From positions 558,001 through 622,000 of the forward strand of contig JAZKGQ010000006.1 in NCBI GenBank assembly GCA_040385825.1: DNA of 64,000 bases, read 5' to 3'. Below the pieces are notes generated by a model. That model did no database searches and was not told the origin of the DNA. It saw nothing but the letters and a program-made list of their open reading frames with translations. The DNA is from JANNNF01 sp040385825. Its GTDB lineage: Bacteria; Pseudomonadota; Alphaproteobacteria; Rhodobacterales; Rhodobacteraceae. The translations under genes and the position numbers were made by a program. Shown here piece after piece: positions 41,329 through 50,549 of the stretch (positions are counted from its first letter, which is position 1; every line of letters starts with the position of its first letter).

Positions 41329-42284
41329 TGTCCCACGCCGCCCCGCAACCCGCTGGCCTGTTCGATTGCCGTGAGGCCTGGGTCAAAGCCCTGAACACGC
41401 TGGCCGAGGCTGACCCGCGCATCGTGGCCGTGGTGAATGATTCCGTCGGCTCGTCGAAACTTGGTGGATTCCAGACCAAATTCCCCGACCGCCTGATCAA
41501 CGTCGGCATCGCCGAACAGACCATGGTGGGGGTGGGGGCTGGCCTTGCCAATGGCGGCTTTATTCCCTTCGTCTCTGCCGCCTCGTGTTTCCTGACCGGG
41601 CGCGCGCTGGAACAGATCAAGGCCGATGTCGCCTATTCCAACGTCAACGTGAAACTGGTGGGCCAGTCATCGGGCGTGGCCTATGGCGAACTTGGCCCGA
41701 CCCACCATTCGATCGAGGATTTCGCCTGGCTGCGCGTGATGCGCAACCTGACCCTGATCGTGCCCGCCGACCCGTGGGAAACGGCTGAGGCTGTGAAATG
41801 GGCGGCGGCGCATGATGGCCCGGTCTACATTCGCATCAGCCGGATGCCGGTGCCCGATCTGGCGGTGCCCAACCGCGTGTTCCGCATGGGGCAGGCCGAG
41901 GTTGTCCGTCAGGGCGCCGACGTGACCATCATCGCCTGCGGCACCACGGTCAGCCTTGCTGCCGCCGCCGCCGATGCCTTGGCCGCCGAGGGCATCCATG
42001 CCCGCGTGCTGAACATGGCGACGATCAACCCGCTGGACGAGGCCGCCGTTCTGGCTGCGGCCGAGACTGGCGCGATTGTGACGGTCGAGGAAGCCTCGGT
42101 CCGTGGCGGCCTTGGCGGCGCTGTGGCCGAGTTCACCGCCACCCATATGCCCGTCCCGGTGGAAATGGTCGGCTTCCCCGGTTTCGTGCCCACCGGGTCG
42201 GTGGACTGGCTGTTCGACCATTTCGGCCTGACGCTCACAGGCATCGCCGCCGCCGCCCGCCGGGCCGTGGCACGGAAGCGGTGA
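41328..42284 (+). CDS. Split transketolase, C-terminal subunit
   Basis: The 318-residue product contains the pyrimidine-binding domain (about residues 18-185: RIVAVVNDSVGSSKLGGFQ, INVGIAEQTMVGVGAGLANG with the catalytic Glu) and the C-terminal domain (about 200-318: DVTIIACGTTVSLAAAAADA, VTVEEASVRGGLGGAVAEF). It completes the enzyme whose N-terminal half is encoded before it, with a TGATG overlap of stop and start. The kinase gene follows with a GTGA overlap. Confidence 0.92.
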   Translation: MSHAAPQPAGLFDCREAWVKALNTLAEADPRIVAVVNDSVGSSKLGGFQTKFPDRLINVGIAEQTMVGVGAGLANGGFIPFVSAASCFLTGRALEQIKADVAYSNVNVKLVGQSSGVAYGELGPTHHSIEDFAWLRVMRNLTLIVPADPWETAEAVKWAAAHDGPVYIRISRMPVPDLAVPNRVFRMGQAEVVRQGADVTIIACGTTVSLAAAAADALAAEGIHARVLNMATINPLDEAAVLAAAETGAIVTVEEASVRGGLGGAVAEFTATHMPVPVEMVGFPGFVPTGSVDWLFDHFGLTLTGIAAAARRAVARKR

Positions 42285-43744
42285 CCATGCGTATCCTGTC
42301 GATTGATCAGGGAACCACCAACACCAAGGCGGTGCTGGTCGATGCCTCTGGCCGCATCGTGGCGCAGGCCGCATCGCCCTTGGTGTCGGCCTATCCGCAA
42401 CCGGGCTGGGCGGAACAATCGGCCCATGCGATCTGGGCCTCGGTTCAGGCGGTGATTGCGGAAATCGTGTCCCATGGGGATACGATCGACGGCATCACCA
42501 TCGCCAACCAACGCGAAACGCTGGTGGTGTGGGATGCGACCACCAGCCAACCCATTGCCCCCGCGATCCTCTGGCAATGCCGCCGCACGGCGGATGCCTG
42601 CGCTGCACTGGACGCCGCAGGCCACGGCCCCGCCGTCACCAATGCCACCGGCCTTGCGATCAACCCGCTGTTTCCGGCCAGCAAACTGGCCTGGGTGTTG
42701 CAGAACGTGCCCGAGGCACAGGCCCTGACCGACAAAGGCACTCTGCGCGCAGGCACGGTGGATGCGTGGCTTTTGTGGAACCTGACCGCCGGGGCCAGCT
42801 TTGCCACCGACCATTCCAACGCCTCGCGCACAATGCTGTTCAACACCGAAACGCTGGCATGGGACGATACGCTTGCCACCATCTTCGGCGTCCCGCTGGC
42901 CGTCCTTCCCACCCCGCGCGCCTCTGACAGCCGCTTTGGCACCACCGCGAATACCACCGCCCTGCCCGCAGGCGTGCCCATCCTCGCCATGATGGGCGAC
43001 AGCCATGCCGCCCTTTACGGCCACGGCATCCGCCACCCCGGCACGGTCAAGGCCACCTTCGGCACCGGATCATCCCTGATGGCGCTGACGCCGCAGCGCA
43101 TCGCCTCGACCCACGGGTTGTCCGGCACCATCGCGTGGACCACCCACGAAGGCACCGCCTATGCCATCGAGGGCAACATCACGGTATCCGCCCAGGCCGC
43201 CGCCTTTGCCGCCGACATGCTGGGGCTGCCAAACGCCGCCGCCCTGTCGGACCTCGCCCAGACCGTGCTCACCGCCAATGGCGTGACCTTCGTGCCCGCC
43301 CTTGCAGGCCTTGGCGCACCGCATTGGAACGACCATGCCACCGGCACCATCGACGGCCTGACCCTTGGCACCAGACCCGCCCATCTGGCGCGCGCGACGT
43401 TTGATGCTATTGCCTTGCAAATCGCCGACGTGTTCACCGCGATGGAGCAGGACATCGGCACCCCTCTGGCCGATCTGCGCGCCGATGGTGGCGCCTCGGC
43501 CAACGCGTTCCTGATGCAGTTGCAGGCCGATCTGCTGAACCGCCCGGTCATCCGCAACGATGTGGCCGAGGTGGGGGCCCTGGGTGCCGCCGCCATGGGC
43601 TTTGCCGCCCTTGGCGTCGATCCGCTGGCCGTGCTGTCCGGCACCGGCCACGCCCGCACCTTCACCCCCGCCGCCGATCCCGCAACACGCGACCAGACCC
43701 GCGCCCGCTGGCAGGCCGCGATCCGCCGCGCGCTGGCGACCTGA
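42281..43744 (+). CDS. FGGY-family carbohydrate kinase
   Basis: The 487-residue product is an FGGY kinase nearest in look to glycerol kinases: ILSIDQGTTNTKAVLVDASG (phosphate 1), GWAEQSAHAIW, TIANQRETLVVWD, GTVKATFGTGSSLMAL and LRADGGASANAFLMQLQADL. It should phosphorylate the ketose made by the isomerase, before transketolase cleavage; apulose 4-phosphate is one possibility. Start may be GTG at 42281 (GTGA overlap) or ATG at 42287; both give the same domain. It is the last gene of the operon before a gap of about 75 bases. Confidence 0.88.
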   Translation: MTMRILSIDQGTTNTKAVLVDASGRIVAQAASPLVSAYPQPGWAEQSAHAIWASVQAVIAEIVSHGDTIDGITIANQRETLVVWDATTSQPIAPAILWQCRRTADACAALDAAGHGPAVTNATGLAINPLFPASKLAWVLQNVPEAQALTDKGTLRAGTVDAWLLWNLTAGASFATDHSNASRTMLFNTETLAWDDTLATIFGVPLAVLPTPRASDSRFGTTANTTALPAGVPILAMMGDSHAALYGHGIRHPGTVKATFGTGSSLMALTPQRIASTHGLSGTIAWTTHEGTAYAIEGNITVSAQAAAFAADMLGLPNAAALSDLAQTVLTANGVTFVPALAGLGAPHWNDHATGTIDGLTLGTRPAHLARATFDAIALQIADVFTAMEQDIGTPLADLRADGGASANAFLMQLQADLLNRPVIRNDVAEVGALGAAAMGFAALGVDPLAVLSGTGHARTFTPAADPATRDQTRARWQAAIRRALAT

Positions 43745-43819
43745 GGCGCTGCAATTCGCGGCTGCCAGAGGCCGGTTTCATGCTAGCCTGACCCTGCAAT
43801 CAGCGCGGGAGGGCGTGTG

Positions 43820-44977
43820 ATGACAGCAGGGGTGACGGTGCTTGTAGGCACCACCAAGGGGGCGTTTGTTCTGACCAATGGCCCGGATTGGCAGGTCAGC
43901 GGGCCATTCTGCGATGGCTGGAACATCAACCATGTGGTCGGCTGCGCGCAGACCGGCACCCTTTGGGCGGCGGGTGGCGGCGCATGGCCGGGGGCCGGGG
44001 TCTGGCGGTCGGATGATGTCGGCCAGACGTGGAATCTGTGCCTGCTGGCGAATGGCAAGCTCGACGACTGGCTGCGCGATGACCCGTCGGTTGCCGAATA
44101 CACCGGGCGCTCCGCTGCCCCGCCTGCGCCCTTCACGGGACAGGTCGAGGCGGTCTGGTCGCTGGCTCAGGCCGGGGGCGGGCTGTTTGCCGGGGTCAAG
44201 CCCGCCGCGCTGTATGTCAGCCACGACCGGGGCGATAGTTGGGCGCGGGTCGACGGCTTGAGCAACCATCCCTCTGCCCCCGACTGGCAACCGGGCGGGG
44301 CCGGGCTGGTGCTGCACAGCATCGTGGCCGACCCCGGCGATCCGGCCAAGCTGTGGGTGGGAATCTCCTCGGCAGGGGTATTGGCGACCGAGGATGGCGG
44401 CCATAGCTGGCACCGCCGCAACCGCCTGTCGAACGAGGATCACGCAGGCCACTCTCACACCGGCCAGGACGCTGCCCATGAAACCGGGCATTGTGTGCAT
44501 AACCTCGTGCGCGCGCCGGGGAAGGGTGATGTGATGTATCAGCAAAACCACCACGGCGTGTTTCGCAGCAATGACGGCGGGCGCAGTTGGCTGGACATCA
44601 CCGAAGGTCTGCCGTCGAATTTCGGCTTTCCCATCGCCGTGCATCCGCATGACCCGCAAACCCTGTGGGTGCTGCCGCTCAACGGTGACATGCTGGGCCG
44701 GTTTCCGCCCGGCGCCTCGGCGGCGGTCTGGCGGTCGCGCGATGGCGGGGTCAGTTGGCAACCCTTGCGCAATGGCCTGCCCGCCAGGGATTGCTATTTC
44801 ACTGTGCTGCGCCAGGCGATGGCAGTGGATACCGCCACCCCGACGGGCGTTTACTTTGGCACCAACAGCGGGTCGGTCTTTGCCAGCCATGATGAAGGCG
44901 ACCATTGGCAGGAAATCGCCCGCCACCTGCCCACCATCCTGTCGGTCGAGGTTCTGACCCGCCCCGCGCAGGGCTGA
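43820..44977 (+). CDS. Beta-propeller protein with six Asp-box (BNR) repeats
   Basis: The 385-residue product contains six Asp-box motifs of the S/T-x-D-x-G-x-x-W form: SDDVGQTW, SHDRGDSW, TEDGGHSW, SNDGGRSW, SRDGGVSW and SHDEGDHW, spaced 50-70 residues apart. This predicts a six-bladed propeller like sialidase- or photosystem-assembly-type proteins. It has no signal peptide and lacks an obvious sialidase catalytic set, so it is probably cytoplasmic with unknown function. The ATG at 43820 follows GGGAGGG by six bases. It ends at the base next to the stop of the convergent aldehyde dehydrogenase gene. Confidence 0.8.
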   Translation: MTAGVTVLVGTTKGAFVLTNGPDWQVSGPFCDGWNINHVVGCAQTGTLWAAGGGAWPGAGVWRSDDVGQTWNLCLLANGKLDDWLRDDPSVAEYTGRSAAPPAPFTGQVEAVWSLAQAGGGLFAGVKPAALYVSHDRGDSWARVDGLSNHPSAPDWQPGGAGLVLHSIVADPGDPAKLWVGISSAGVLATEDGGHSWHRRNRLSNEDHAGHSHTGQDAAHETGHCVHNLVRAPGKGDVMYQQNHHGVFRSNDGGRSWLDITEGLPSNFGFPIAVHPHDPQTLWVLPLNGDMLGRFPPGASAAVWRSRDGGVSWQPLRNGLPARDCYFTVLRQAMAVDTATPTGVYFGTNSGSVFASHDEGDHWQEIARHLPTILSVEVLTRPAQG

Positions 44978-46411
44978 TCAGCCCTTGCGCGTCACCAGCC
45001 GGGTTTCGAGGTAAGCCCCGATCGCCTCGGACCCGCCTTCGGTGCCATAGCCGGATTCCTTCATGCCGCCGAAGGGAAGTTCCGCCAGCGCAAGGCCCAG
45101 ATGGTTGATCGACAGCATCCCGGCCTCCACCTCGTTGCCCAGCCGGGTCGCGGACTCGCCGCTGCCGGTAAAGGCATAGGCAGCAAGCGCAAAGGGCAGC
45201 CGGTTGGCCTCGGCAATCGCGTCGTCCAGATGGGCAAAGCGGTTGATCACGGCGACCGGGCCGAAGGGTTCTTCGTTCATGATGCGGGCCTCGACCGGCA
45301 CATCGACCAGTACCGTGGGTTCAAAGAACCAGCCTTCATTGCCGATCCGCCGCCCGCCCGCAGCCAGCCGCGCGCCCCGGTCCACCGCATCGGCCACCAA
45401 AGCCTCCAGCACCGGAATGCGGCGTTCATTCGCCAGTGGCCCCATGTCGGTGTCGGGCGACAGGCCGTTGCCAACGCGGGTGGCCTTTGCGGCGGCTGTA
45501 AAGCCGTCGATGAACGCCTCTGCCACGCCATTTTGCACCAGAAACCGTGTCGGCGACACGCAGACCTGGCCTGCGTTGCGAAACTTGTGCGGCGCGATCA
45601 GACCCACCGCCAGATCAAGGTCGGCATCATCGGTCACGATCACCGGGGCGTGGCCGCCCAGTTCCATCGTGGCGCGTTTCATATGCTGGCCCGCCAGCGC
45701 CGCCAGATGTTTGCCAACCGGGGTGGACCCGGTAAAGCTGATCTTGCGGATGATCGGGTGGGCGATCAGGTAGGACGAAATATCCGCAGGCACCCCGAAC
45801 ACAAGGTTCACCACGCCCGCAGGAATCCCCGCCTCGTGAAATGCGTTGATCAGGGCTGCGGGGGCGGCCGGGGTTTCCTCGGGCGCCTTCACGATGATCG
45901 AACAGCCCGCCGCCAGTGCCCCGCACAGCTTGCGCACCACCTGATTGATCGGAAAGTTCCACGGGGTAAAGGCTGCCACCGGACCTACGGGCAATTTCAG
46001 CGTCATCTGCAACACGCCGGGGCTGCGCGACGGGATGGTCTGGCCGTAGGTGCGCTGCGCCTCGCCGGCGAACCAGTCAATGATGTCGGCCCCGGCCAGC
46101 GTTTCCATCCGCGACTGGGCAACGGGTTTGCCCTGCTCGCGCGTCATCATCTCGGCCACCTCGTCGGCGCGGGCGCGCAACAGGTCTGCCGCGCGGCGCA
46201 TCAGTCTGGCCCGGTCAAAGGCCGAGGTGTGCCGCCAGACCTGAAACCCCCGGTCCGCCGCCGCAAGGGCCGCGTCCAGATCAACCCGTTCGGCCCATGC
46301 GACTGTGCCAATCTGTTTGGCGGTGGCGGGGTCCAGCACAGGAATGGTCTTGCCCGCAGCGGCGGGTTGCCACTGGCCGTCGATGTAAAGCCGGGTGTCG
46401 GGATAGGTCAT
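44978..46411 (-). CDS. NAD(P)-dependent aldehyde dehydrogenase, succinate-semialdehyde dehydrogenase-like
   Basis: The 477-residue product has the aldehyde dehydrogenase signatures: FTPWNFPINQVVRKLCGALA, the coenzyme loop SFTGSTPVGKHL, the catalytic Glu in MELGGHAPVIV and the catalytic Cys in NAGQVCVSPTRFLV. It resembles the GabD/SSADH group, but the substrate is not fixed by sequence. It is the last gene of the minus operon dppBCDF-CoA-transferase-FadJ-like-ALDH and overlaps the gene before it by ATGA. Confidence 0.92.
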   Translation of the reverse strand: MTYPDTRLYIDGQWQPAAAGKTIPVLDPATAKQIGTVAWAERVDLDAALAAADRGFQVWRHTSAFDRARLMRRAADLLRARADEVAEMMTREQGKPVAQSRMETLAGADIIDWFAGEAQRTYGQTIPSRSPGVLQMTLKLPVGPVAAFTPWNFPINQVVRKLCGALAAGCSIIVKAPEETPAAPAALINAFHEAGIPAGVVNLVFGVPADISSYLIAHPIIRKISFTGSTPVGKHLAALAGQHMKRATMELGGHAPVIVTDDADLDLAVGLIAPHKFRNAGQVCVSPTRFLVQNGVAEAFIDGFTAAAKATRVGNGLSPDTDMGPLANERRIPVLEALVADAVDRGARLAAGGRRIGNEGWFFEPTVLVDVPVEARIMNEEPFGPVAVINRFAHLDDAIAEANRLPFALAAYAFTGSGESATRLGNEVEAGMLSINHLGLALAELPFGGMKESGYGTEGGSEAIGAYLETRLVTRKG

Positions 46412-48330
46412 GTCATCTGTCCTGTCTTGTCGCCGCGCGCGCGTTGAAACATCGGCCCGCCGCGCTGTCTGGGGAAGCCGTAGCCGTGGACCAGCACCAG
46501 ATCAATCTCTGCCGGGGTCTGGGCAATGTCTTCGGCCAGAATCGCCTGCCCTTCGTCGGCCATCGCGGTCAACAGGGCTGCGGTGATCGCCTCGGGCGGC
46601 ATGGTGACGGGCGGTGGCAGCACCCCTGCCAGCAAGGCAGCGGTCTGCGCCGATGGCTGCGGGCTGCGGTCGCCGGGGGCATAGTCATACCACCCGCCGC
46701 CGGTCTTTTGCCCCTTGCGCCCGGCCTCGACCAGAATATCGCCGGGCGTTCGGGGCACGTCTTGTCCTGCCGCCCGCGCCGCCTGACGGTGCATGTAGGA
46801 TATGTCCAGCCCCGCCAGATCCTGCACCTCGAACGGCCCCATGGCATAACCATAGCCCCGCATCGCGGCGTCGATATCGGCGAAGGGCACGCCTTGATGC
46901 AGCAAGGCCTCGGCTGCTGCCCGACTGCGCCGCAAGATGCGGTTGCCGATGAAGCCGTCGCAGATGCCAGACTGCACCGGGATCTTGCGCAGCTTGCCCG
47001 CCAGCGCGAAGGCGGCGGCCAGCACATCGGCGGCGGTGTCGGGCAGGGGGATCACCTCCAGCAGTTTCATCAGATGCGCGGGGCTGAAGAAATGCAGGCC
47101 AAGGAAACGGTCTGGCTGGGGCAGGCTTTCGACGATCAGCCTCGGGTCGATGTAGGACGTGTTGGTGGCAAGAATGGCCTGCGGCGCGCAGACCTGCGCC
47201 AGTTCGGCAAAGACCGCGCGCTTGGTGGGCAGGTCTTCAAACACCGCCTCGATCACCAGATCACACTCCGCCAAACCCGCATAGCCGACCACGCCTCGCA
47301 CGCCTTTCAGGCGCGCCTCGGCGTCTGACGCGGACATGGCCCCTTTGCGCTGCGCTGCGTCGAAAATGGCACTCAGCGCTGTCATTGCCCGCGCCAAGGC
47401 GGCCTCGTTCTGTTCAACCAGCACCACGGGCAAGCCCGCATTGCGCAGCGCAGCGGCGATGCCAACGCCCATGGTGCCGCCGCCGATGACACCCACCTGG
47501 GTCACGGGGCGGGGGGTCGTATCGCGCAAGGCAACGGGGCGGGGGGCGGTGCGTTCGGCAAAGAACAGATGGCGCAGGGCGGCGGCCTGTTCTGACGCGC
47601 GCAAGTGCAGGAACACCTCGCGCTCATGGCGCAGCCCTTCGGTCAGGCCATTTTCAACCCCATGCCGCACCGCAGCCAGTGCCAGCAAAGGTGCCGTCGC
47701 CCCCTTGGCGCTGCGCCGGATGCGAGCTTCGGCCTCGGCCCAGACCTGCGGCGCGGGCGGCGCAAAGGCGCGCTCTGGCACCGGGGTCAGCGCCAGACCC
47801 ACCGCCTCGGCCACCAGATCGCCCGTGGCGATATGGTCCACCAGACCCACAGCCAAGGCGGCCTCCGTATCGAGCGACGCCATCTCGGCCACCACCGGAA
47901 TGGCCGCCGACACCCCGATCAGCCGGGGCAGGCGCTGCGTGCCCCCCGCCCCCGGTATGATCCCCAGACTGACCTCGGGCAGCGCAAACCGGGTGCCGGG
48001 GGCCGCCACGCGCCGATGGCAGGCCAGCGCCAGTTCCAGCCCGCCCCCAAGCGCCACACCGTGAACAGCCGCCGTCCATGGCACCGCCGACCCTTCGATC
48101 CGCGCAATCACCTGCGGCAGGGTCGGCTCCTCAACCGGGCGGTCGAATTCGGTCAGATCCGCCCCGCCGACAAACATCTTGCCCGCCCCGGTCAGCACCA
48201 CGGCATCGGCATCAAGGCCCGGTATCAGATCCCACAACGCCTGCCGAACGGCTGCGCTCACCGCGTTGACTGGCGGGTTGCGGATCGTCACCACCGCCAC
48301 GCGGCCCTGCATGGTCACATCGACCGCCAT
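46408..48330 (-). CDS. Enoyl-CoA hydratase / 3-hydroxyacyl-CoA dehydrogenase fusion (FadJ-like)
   Basis: The 640-residue product has an N-terminal crotonase domain (about residues 1-190: GKMFVGGADLTEF, HGVALGGGLELALACHRR and PEVSLGIIPGAGGTQRLPRL with its catalytic Glu) and a C-terminal 3-hydroxyacyl-CoA dehydrogenase (about 275-600: VGVIGGGTMGVGIAAALRNA for NAD, then ILATNTSYIDPRLI and LGLHFFSPAHLMKLLEVIPL). It is shorter than FadB/FadJ (about 715-730) and closer to the peroxisomal bifunctional type. It hydrates an enoyl-CoA and oxidises the 3-hydroxyacyl-CoA. No thiolase gene is seen nearby. It abuts the CoA-transferase gene exactly. Confidence 0.92.
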   Translation of the reverse strand: MAVDVTMQGRVAVVTIRNPPVNAVSAAVRQALWDLIPGLDADAVVLTGAGKMFVGGADLTEFDRPVEEPTLPQVIARIEGSAVPWTAAVHGVALGGGLELALACHRRVAAPGTRFALPEVSLGIIPGAGGTQRLPRLIGVSAAIPVVAEMASLDTEAALAVGLVDHIATGDLVAEAVGLALTPVPERAFAPPAPQVWAEAEARIRRSAKGATAPLLALAAVRHGVENGLTEGLRHEREVFLHLRASEQAAALRHLFFAERTAPRPVALRDTTPRPVTQVGVIGGGTMGVGIAAALRNAGLPVVLVEQNEAALARAMTALSAIFDAAQRKGAMSASDAEARLKGVRGVVGYAGLAECDLVIEAVFEDLPTKRAVFAELAQVCAPQAILATNTSYIDPRLIVESLPQPDRFLGLHFFSPAHLMKLLEVIPLPDTAADVLAAAFALAGKLRKIPVQSGICDGFIGNRILRRSRAAAEALLHQGVPFADIDAAMRGYGYAMGPFEVQDLAGLDISYMHRQAARAAGQDVPRTPGDILVEAGRKGQKTGGGWYDYAPGDRSPQPSAQTAALLAGVLPPPVTMPPEAITAALLTAMADEGQAILAEDIAQTPAEIDLVLVHGYGFPRQRGGPMFQRARGDKTGQMT

Positions 48331-49548
48331 TCAACCCTCCAGATCAAGACAGGCGACCGCGCCCGATTGCACCAATGCCGCAATCCGGGCCTCGTCCAGC
48401 CCCAAAACGCCCGTCAGCACCGCCCGCGTATCCTGCCCCAACAATGGGGGGGCCTTGGCCTTGCGCCCCACCTGCGCCGCCAACCCATGCGCGGCCCGGA
48501 TCAGCGACACGGGGCCAAGGGTGGGGTGGTCCAGCACCTCGACCACGCCGCGTTCGGTGACGGATGGGCTTTGCAGCGCCTCGGCCACGGTTTTCACCCG
48601 GCCAGCAGGCACGCCGGCCCGGTCGCAGGCCGCCAGCCAATGGGCGCAACTTTGCAACCGCATCGCCGCCGACAGCGCAGGCAGCAGATCATCCCTATGC
48701 AGCGCCCGCTGATGGGCGGTCACGAACCGCGCATCACGCGCCAATTCGGGCAGACCCACCACCTGTTCGCACAGGTCCACGAACATCCGGTCATTGCCAA
48801 CCGCCAAGGCAAAGATGCCGTCCGAGGCATCGAACACCTGATAGGGCACCACGGTCGGGTGCGCATTGCCAAAGCGCGCGGGTTCGACCCCGCCGTTCAA
48901 GTACCCGGTGCCCACGTTGATCAGCAGGTTCAGCGTCGCATCCAGCAGCGCCACGTCGATGTTCTGCCCCAATCCGGTGTCCTTGCGCTGATACAGCGCG
49001 GCCAGAATTGACTGGGTGGCGATCATCCCCGCCGCCACATCTGTAAACGCCACGCCAAGCCGGCTGGGCGGCCCATCCTGCGGCCCGGTGATCGACATGA
49101 GGCCACTTTCCGCCTGCATGATGAAATCATACCCCGGACGGTCGCGCTCCGGCCCGGTCTGGCCATAGCCCGAGATCGAGCAATAGATGATGCCCGGATT
49201 GATCTTGCACAGATCGCCATAGCCGATGCCCAGACGGTCCACCGTGCCTGCCCGGAAATTCTCGACCACCACATCCGCCTGCGCGGCAAGGTCCAGCACG
49301 ATCTGGCGGCCCTCGGGTGATTTCAGGTCAACGGCGATGGACTGTTTGCCCCGGTTGGCCGACAGGTAATAGGTGCTGATGCCCTTGTAATTCGGGATCG
49401 ACCACGCGCGGGTATCATCGCCGCCCAGGATGTTTTCAATCTTCCACACAGTGGCCCCCAGATCGCCAAGGCTCATCGTGGCCCAAGGCCCCGCCAGCAC
49501 GCGGGTCAGGTCCAGCACGCGGATGCCGTCAAGGGGCAGTGCTGTCAT
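48331..49548 (-). CDS. CaiB/BaiF family CoA-transferase (class III)
   Basis: The 405-residue product begins LPLDGIRVLDLTRVLAGPWA as in formyl-CoA and carnitine CoA-transferases, with VVENFRAGTVDRLGIGYGDL and the active-site aspartate region RPGYDFIMQAESGLMSITG. It should move CoA between two carboxylic acids, activating the pathway intermediate for the FadJ-like enzyme. It lies between the ABC transporter genes and the beta-oxidation fusion, and overlaps dppF by four bases. Confidence 0.92.
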   Translation of the reverse strand: MTALPLDGIRVLDLTRVLAGPWATMSLGDLGATVWKIENILGGDDTRAWSIPNYKGISTYYLSANRGKQSIAVDLKSPEGRQIVLDLAAQADVVVENFRAGTVDRLGIGYGDLCKINPGIIYCSISGYGQTGPERDRPGYDFIMQAESGLMSITGPQDGPPSRLGVAFTDVAAGMIATQSILAALYQRKDTGLGQNIDVALLDATLNLLINVGTGYLNGGVEPARFGNAHPTVVPYQVFDASDGIFALAVGNDRMFVDLCEQVVGLPELARDARFVTAHQRALHRDDLLPALSAAMRLQSCAHWLAACDRAGVPAGRVKTVAEALQSPSVTERGVVEVLDHPTLGPVSLIRAAHGLAAQVGRKAKAPPLLGQDTRAVLTGVLGLDEARIAALVQSGAVACLDLEG

Positions 49549-50549
49549 GGCGTGGCTCCGAACCCGGTAGGCATGGCGTTGGGGAAATGGCAGGCGACGG
49601 CATGGCCCGTGGTGGCGGCGGTCAGCGGCGGTTCCACCTGCGCACAGACGGGTTGGGCAATCGGGCAGCGGGTGCGAAAGGCGCAGCCCGACGGCGGGTT
49701 CAGCGGGCTGGGCACATCGCCGGTCAGCACGATGCGACGCCGCCCTCGTTCGCGCGCCGGGTCGGGCAGCGGCACCGCCGACATCAAAGCCTGCGTGTAG
49801 GGGTGCAGCGGCGCGCCGTACAGCAGCGCCTTCGGCGCAATCTCCACGATCTTGCCCAGATACATTACCGCCACCCGGTGCGAGATATGCTGCACCACCG
49901 ACAGGTCATGCGCGATGAACACATAGGCTGTGCCCATATCGCGCTGAATGTCGCGCAGCAGGTTCAACACCCCCGCCTGCACCGACACGTCCAGCGCCGA
50001 CACCGGTTCATCCAGCACCAGCACATCGGGCTTCAACGCAAGCGCCCGCGCGATCACCACCCGCTGCCGCTGCCCACCCGACAGCTCATGCGGATAGCGG
50101 TTTCCGTGTTCCGGGTTCAGGCTGACCAGCTCCAGCATTTCCGCCACGCGGGCCTTGCGCCCCGCAGCCGAAAGGTCGCTGATCCGCAATGGCTCGGCAA
50201 TATTCTCAGCCACCCGCATTCGTGGGTGCAGCGAGGCATAGGGGTCCTGGAACACCAGTTGAATATGCCGCCGCAACTGGCGCATCGCCGATGGGGTGGC
50301 GGTGTTGATGTTCTGCCCGCGATAGAACGTCTCGCCCGAGGTGGGTTCGATCACCCGCAGGATGCAGCGCCCAAGGGTGGATTTGCCGCAACCGGATTCG
50401 CCCACCAGCCCAAGGGTTTCCCCCGCGGGCACATCGAAGGACACGCCCGATACGGCGTTCACATGCCCCACATCGCGTTCGATCAACAGCCCGCCCTTCA
50501 CGGGAAAGCGTTTCACGATATTGCGGACCGACAGGATGGGGTCGGTCAT
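49545..50549 (-). CDS. Dipeptide/oligopeptide-type ABC transporter ATPase (DppF/OppF-like)
   Basis: The 334-residue product has Walker A GESGCGKSTLGRCI, signature LSGGQRQRVVIARAL and Walker B DVLVLDEPVSALDVS, and ends with the cysteine-containing oligopeptide-transporter tail (CAFRTRCPIAQPVC), which binds an iron-sulfur cluster in some members. The ATG at 50549 overlaps the stop of the DppD-like gene; further in-frame codons upstream are not needed. Part of dppBCDF on the minus strand. Confidence 0.93.
   Translation of the reverse strand: MTDPILSVRNIVKRFPVKGGLLIERDVGHVNAVSGVSFDVPAGETLGLVGESGCGKSTLGRCILRVIEPTSGETFYRGQNINTATPSAMRQLRRHIQLVFQDPYASLHPRMRVAENIAEPLRISDLSAAGRKARVAEMLELVSLNPEHGNRYPHELSGGQRQRVVIARALALKPDVLVLDEPVSALDVSVQAGVLNLLRDIQRDMGTAYVFIAHDLSVVQHISHRVAVMYLGKIVEIAPKALLYGAPLHPYTQALMSAVPLPDPARERGRRRIVLTGDVPSPLNPPSGCAFRTRCPIAQPVCAQVEPPLTAATTGHAVACHFPNAMPTGFGATP

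Noticed and set aside
45101..46447. 448-codon plus-strand open frame opposite the aldehyde dehydrogenase
   Set aside because: No motif; the aldehyde dehydrogenase on the minus strand has all catalytic residues.
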